In this document: in pieces, positions 62,088-64,000 of the stretch
Position numbering within the stretch: the first letter of the stretch is position 1
Layout of the letters: every line of letters begins with the position of its first letter
Assembly (NCBI GenBank): GCA_019022495.1
Contig: JAFEKR010000020.1
Span: forward strand, 744,001-808,000
Reading direction: 5' to 3'
DNA length: 64,000 nt
Source: Epichloe hybrida
Lineage: Eukaryota; Ascomycota; Sordariomycetes; Hypocreales; Clavicipitaceae
Translations under genes and position numbers: made by a program
The notes under the pieces: model-generated
Databases searched by the model: none
What the model saw: only the letters and a program-made list of their open reading frames with translations
Told to the model about the DNA's origin: nothing

Positions 62088-62930
62088 ATAAGCTTACTTT
62101 ACTAAATAAGCTAAAACTTTATAAATTTTAAATAAATTTCTAAATTATTTATAAAAACAGGAATACTATATTTAAATTACCCTTAAAATCTAATATATTT
62201 AGGATATATATACTACCCTTAATATCATATAATACATTATATTGTATTGTATTGTATTGTATTGTATTATATTGTATTTTGTATATAATAAAATCATTAA
62301 TAAATCCTATAAAAAAGATATAAAGTTAAAAAAACCTTTTAAATATAGTAAATAAATTAAGGTATAAGATAAGATAAAAATAAACCATATATAGCTACCC
62401 TATATATATAATAAGCTTACTTTACTAAATAAGCTAAAACTTTATAGAATTTTAAATAAATATCTAAATTATTTAAAAAAATACGAATACTATATTTAGA
62501 TTACGCTTAAAATCTAATATATTTAAGATATATATACTACCCTTAATATTATATAATACATTATATTGTATTGTATTGTATTGTATTATATTGTATTTTT
62601 TTATATAATAAAAGTAATAGTAAATCTAAGAAAAAAGATATTAAGATAAAAAGACTTTTAAAAAGTATAAAAAAATCATTCTATAAACTAAACTAAGAAT
62701 TACTTTATTAAGGTATATAATATCTATAATAAGCTTACTTTTATAAATAAGCTAAAACTTTATAGATTTTTAAATAAATAACTAAATTATATATAAAAAT
62801 AAGAATACTATAATTAAATTAATTAAAAAATCTACTATATAATGAGTTTATATAATACTCCACTTTTTTTTCCCTAATAATACATTGTATTGTATGTATT
62901 ATATTGTATTGTATTGTATTTTTAATATAA
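62088..62930 (+). repeat. Three ~320-bp repeats of the hAT3 right-end region
   Basis: Units starting near 62088, 62409 and 62733 share AATAAGCTTACTTT and AAGCTAAAACTTTATA, and each runs into a TATTG array (about 62235, 62565 and 62885). The last array leads to the true terminus. Confidence 0.85.
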
Positions 62931-63032
62931 TATAATACATAATACAATACATAGGGCAATACAATACAATACAATACATCAAAGGGCCAAAAAATACAAT
63001 ACAATACAATATAACAATGCTCTGGCCTTGGG

Positions 63033-63164
63033 GGTTTACAATTAGTTAATTATCTTAGAGGCCACGGATAACCAGGCCTAATCTAAGCTAAGGTTACGTG
63101 CGTTGCTAGCCGCTGGCCAGTGGGGCCCTTAGCTTAGGGCAAGCCTTACGAGGGAAGGGATAAT
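63033..63164 (+). other. TRIM-like element interior, right part
   Basis: GC-rich non-coding sequence ending in the purine tract at 63150-63160 next to the right terminal repeat. Confidence 0.6.
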
Positions 63165-63288
63165 TGTCAGGTGCGCGCGCGTGCGCGTGGCTTGATAATC
63201 AATTGTAAGGTGCAATGCAAGCGAGAGCTAGCATTGGTGAATCTTTTGGTGGTTCAATGGCTTACCTGCACACCTTCAGGTTCTGACA
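63165..63288 (+). repeat. Right terminal repeat of the TRIM-like element
   Basis: The 124-bp partner of 60391-60514. It contains TGGTTCAATGG (63250-63260), similar to a tRNA A-box, and CAGGTTCTGAC about 28 bp further on, loosely like a B-box. Confidence 0.85.
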
Positions 63289-64000
63289 TGTGCAAGCCGT
63301 GACAAATCAATCTCTCTCAACCTTTTTAAGGATACGAACCGTTAGCTAGATTATTATGCAGCTAACACTCCGAAGATCTATAAGAAACACGCTAGTACCT
63401 TATAATAATAAAGCTAGGGATAATTAGGAAGATAAAGAACCCCTATAATCTAGAACTATAGATAATAGAGTGTAATAAACGCCACTTAATTCTAATTTAA
63501 GTGAAGGTATAGATAATATAACTAAAGAAAAAAGGGCATTATAGTAACGCTATAAGGTTACATAAGCTAAGCTATATTACCTTTAAAGGAGATAAGAGGT
63601 CTTATAGATAGAGGCGTAAATTAGAGAGCTTAAGGCAAATCTAGGATTAGCTAGACCTTAAACTAGACTTATAATTACCCCTTAATCTAGACTTATAATT
63701 ACCCCTTAAATATTAGCTATAATTTTACCTATAGTTTATAGTAATATAGTAGTAATTATATAGTAAGGTAGTCTTATTAAAATGTAAATAAAAATGCCTA
63801 TATATAAAGGGGAAATGTATAAAAGCCTATAGAATTTCTTAGTAAACTTAGATATATTATTTAAATTAGACTACTATACCTTTAAGGATAATATAACTAA
63901 GGTAGCATATATAAGTAACTACCTAGCTAGTAATGTAAAGTAATAGTAAATACGTTATATAGCTAAAGATAGGTATATAAATTATTTATTAATTACCTAG
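63289..64000 (+). mobile_element. gypsy A copy A4, 5' part
   Basis: Only the last 14-16 bp of the 5' LTR remain (TGCAAGCCGTGACA, ending 63304), followed by the leader and gag of gypsy A, matching the reverse complement of 16950-17668. The element continues past the window. Confidence 0.88.
63356..64000 (+). pseudogene. gypsy A4 gag, 5' part
   Basis: ATG at 63356-63358 opens MQLTLRRSIRNTLVPYNNK, which fixes the gag start for the family. The frame then follows A2 with stops replacing Gln and Trp; a capsid-like stretch NFLVNLDILFKLDYY lies near 63833-63880. It is more mutated than A2 in the same region and cannot encode a full protein. Gag forms the particle in which reverse transcription takes place. 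The reading frame leaves the window unfinished. Confidence 0.85.

Larger units (their letters stand above)
60772..63024. mobile_element. Non-autonomous hAT element hAT3 (2.25 kb)
   Basis: Perfect terminal inverted repeat CAGAGCATTG...CAATGCTCTG and a perfect 8-bp duplication GCCTTGGG (60764-60771 and 63025-63032). Subterminal arrays are ACAAT/TATTG units. No transposase frame. The interior has a 10-bp minisatellite, ~90-100 bp units and a threefold repeat of the right-end region. The open frame 62819-63004 falls in the terminal array and is not a gene. The intact ends and duplication suggest a recent insertion. Confidence 0.95.
60391..63288 (+). mobile_element. TRIM-like element with 124-bp direct terminal repeats
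   Basis: The terminal repeats 60391-60514 and 63165-63288 are in direct orientation, 124 bp each and nearly identical, starting TGTCAGG and ending CTGACA. A purine tract GAGGGAAGGGA (63150-63160) lies just before the right repeat, as in an LTR element. Once the hAT insertion (60772-63024) and its duplication are removed the interior is about 0.4 kb without coding capacity, which fits a terminal-repeat retrotransposon in miniature. The expected target duplication is not seen: the left flank is a hAT end and the right flank a broken gypsy A LTR. No clear primer-binding site was found. Confidence 0.7.

Noticed and set aside
62819..63004. A 61-codon Tyr/Ile-rich open frame.
   Set aside because: It is the translated TATTG terminal array of hAT3.

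Overview
The window looks like a gene-poor, AT-rich block from a filamentous ascomycete (Pezizomycotina-like). It is built almost entirely of nested, mutated transposable elements. I find no intact host gene, no rRNA or tRNA gene and no CRISPR array. Element reading frames can be followed for kilobases, but Gln and Trp codons have become stops and key Asp, Glu, Cys and His codons have become Asn, Lys and Tyr. These are the changes expected from C-to-T in CpA on either strand (CpA>TpA, TpG>TpA), the signature of repeat-induced point mutation (RIP). Family names below (gypsy A, gypsy B, Copia, hAT, LARD, TRIM) are local labels.

Layout. 1-1982: 3' part of a Ty3/gypsy chromovirus (A1, 270-bp LTR) holding a 165-bp solo LTR. 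1983-5065: a 5'-truncated hAT element with an intron-containing transposase pseudogene. 5066-9093: Copia copy 1 (minus). 9094-23536: gypsy B copy 2 (minus), split by a complete gypsy A (10055-17938) and by a solo LTR (18675-19150). 23537-37735: Copia copy 3 (minus), split by a complete Copia copy 2 (23653-35271, plus), whose 5' LTR is split by a non-autonomous LTR element full of ~146-bp tandem repeats (23994-28445). 37736-52420: 3' part of gypsy A (A3), whose LTR is split by a complete gypsy B (39550-52290). That gypsy B carries two non-autonomous hAT elements, and one of those carries a third. 52421-53186: small hAT and Copia fragments and some unassigned DNA. 53192-60341: complete Copia copy 4 (minus). 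60391-63288: a TRIM-like element with 124-bp direct terminal repeats, split by a hAT element (60772-63024). 63289-64000: start of another gypsy A (A4).

Boundaries are supported by paired LTRs of equal length (270, 218, 444, 817 and 821 bp) and by target-site duplications: ACTAT, AAAGG, ATAAT, CTTAC/CTTAT, ATAT, CTAA, GCATC, and the 8-bp hAT duplications CTTAAGGC/T, CTTACTAG and GCCTTGGG. Relative ages follow. Gypsy A sits inside a gypsy B and a gypsy B sits inside a gypsy A, so the two families were active in overlapping periods. The tandem-repeat LTR element and the hAT elements are among the youngest insertions.

The parts that look least described are: the tandem-repeat LTR element; a hAT group in which related bodies carry different subterminal repeat arrays (TATTG or TAGTG, and a separate fragment with TAATTG); the TRIM-like element whose ends resemble gypsy A LTR ends; and a small hairpin near the LTR start that is kept, with different stem sequence, in two related LTR families. 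All alignments were made by eye; no identity values or database matches were computed.
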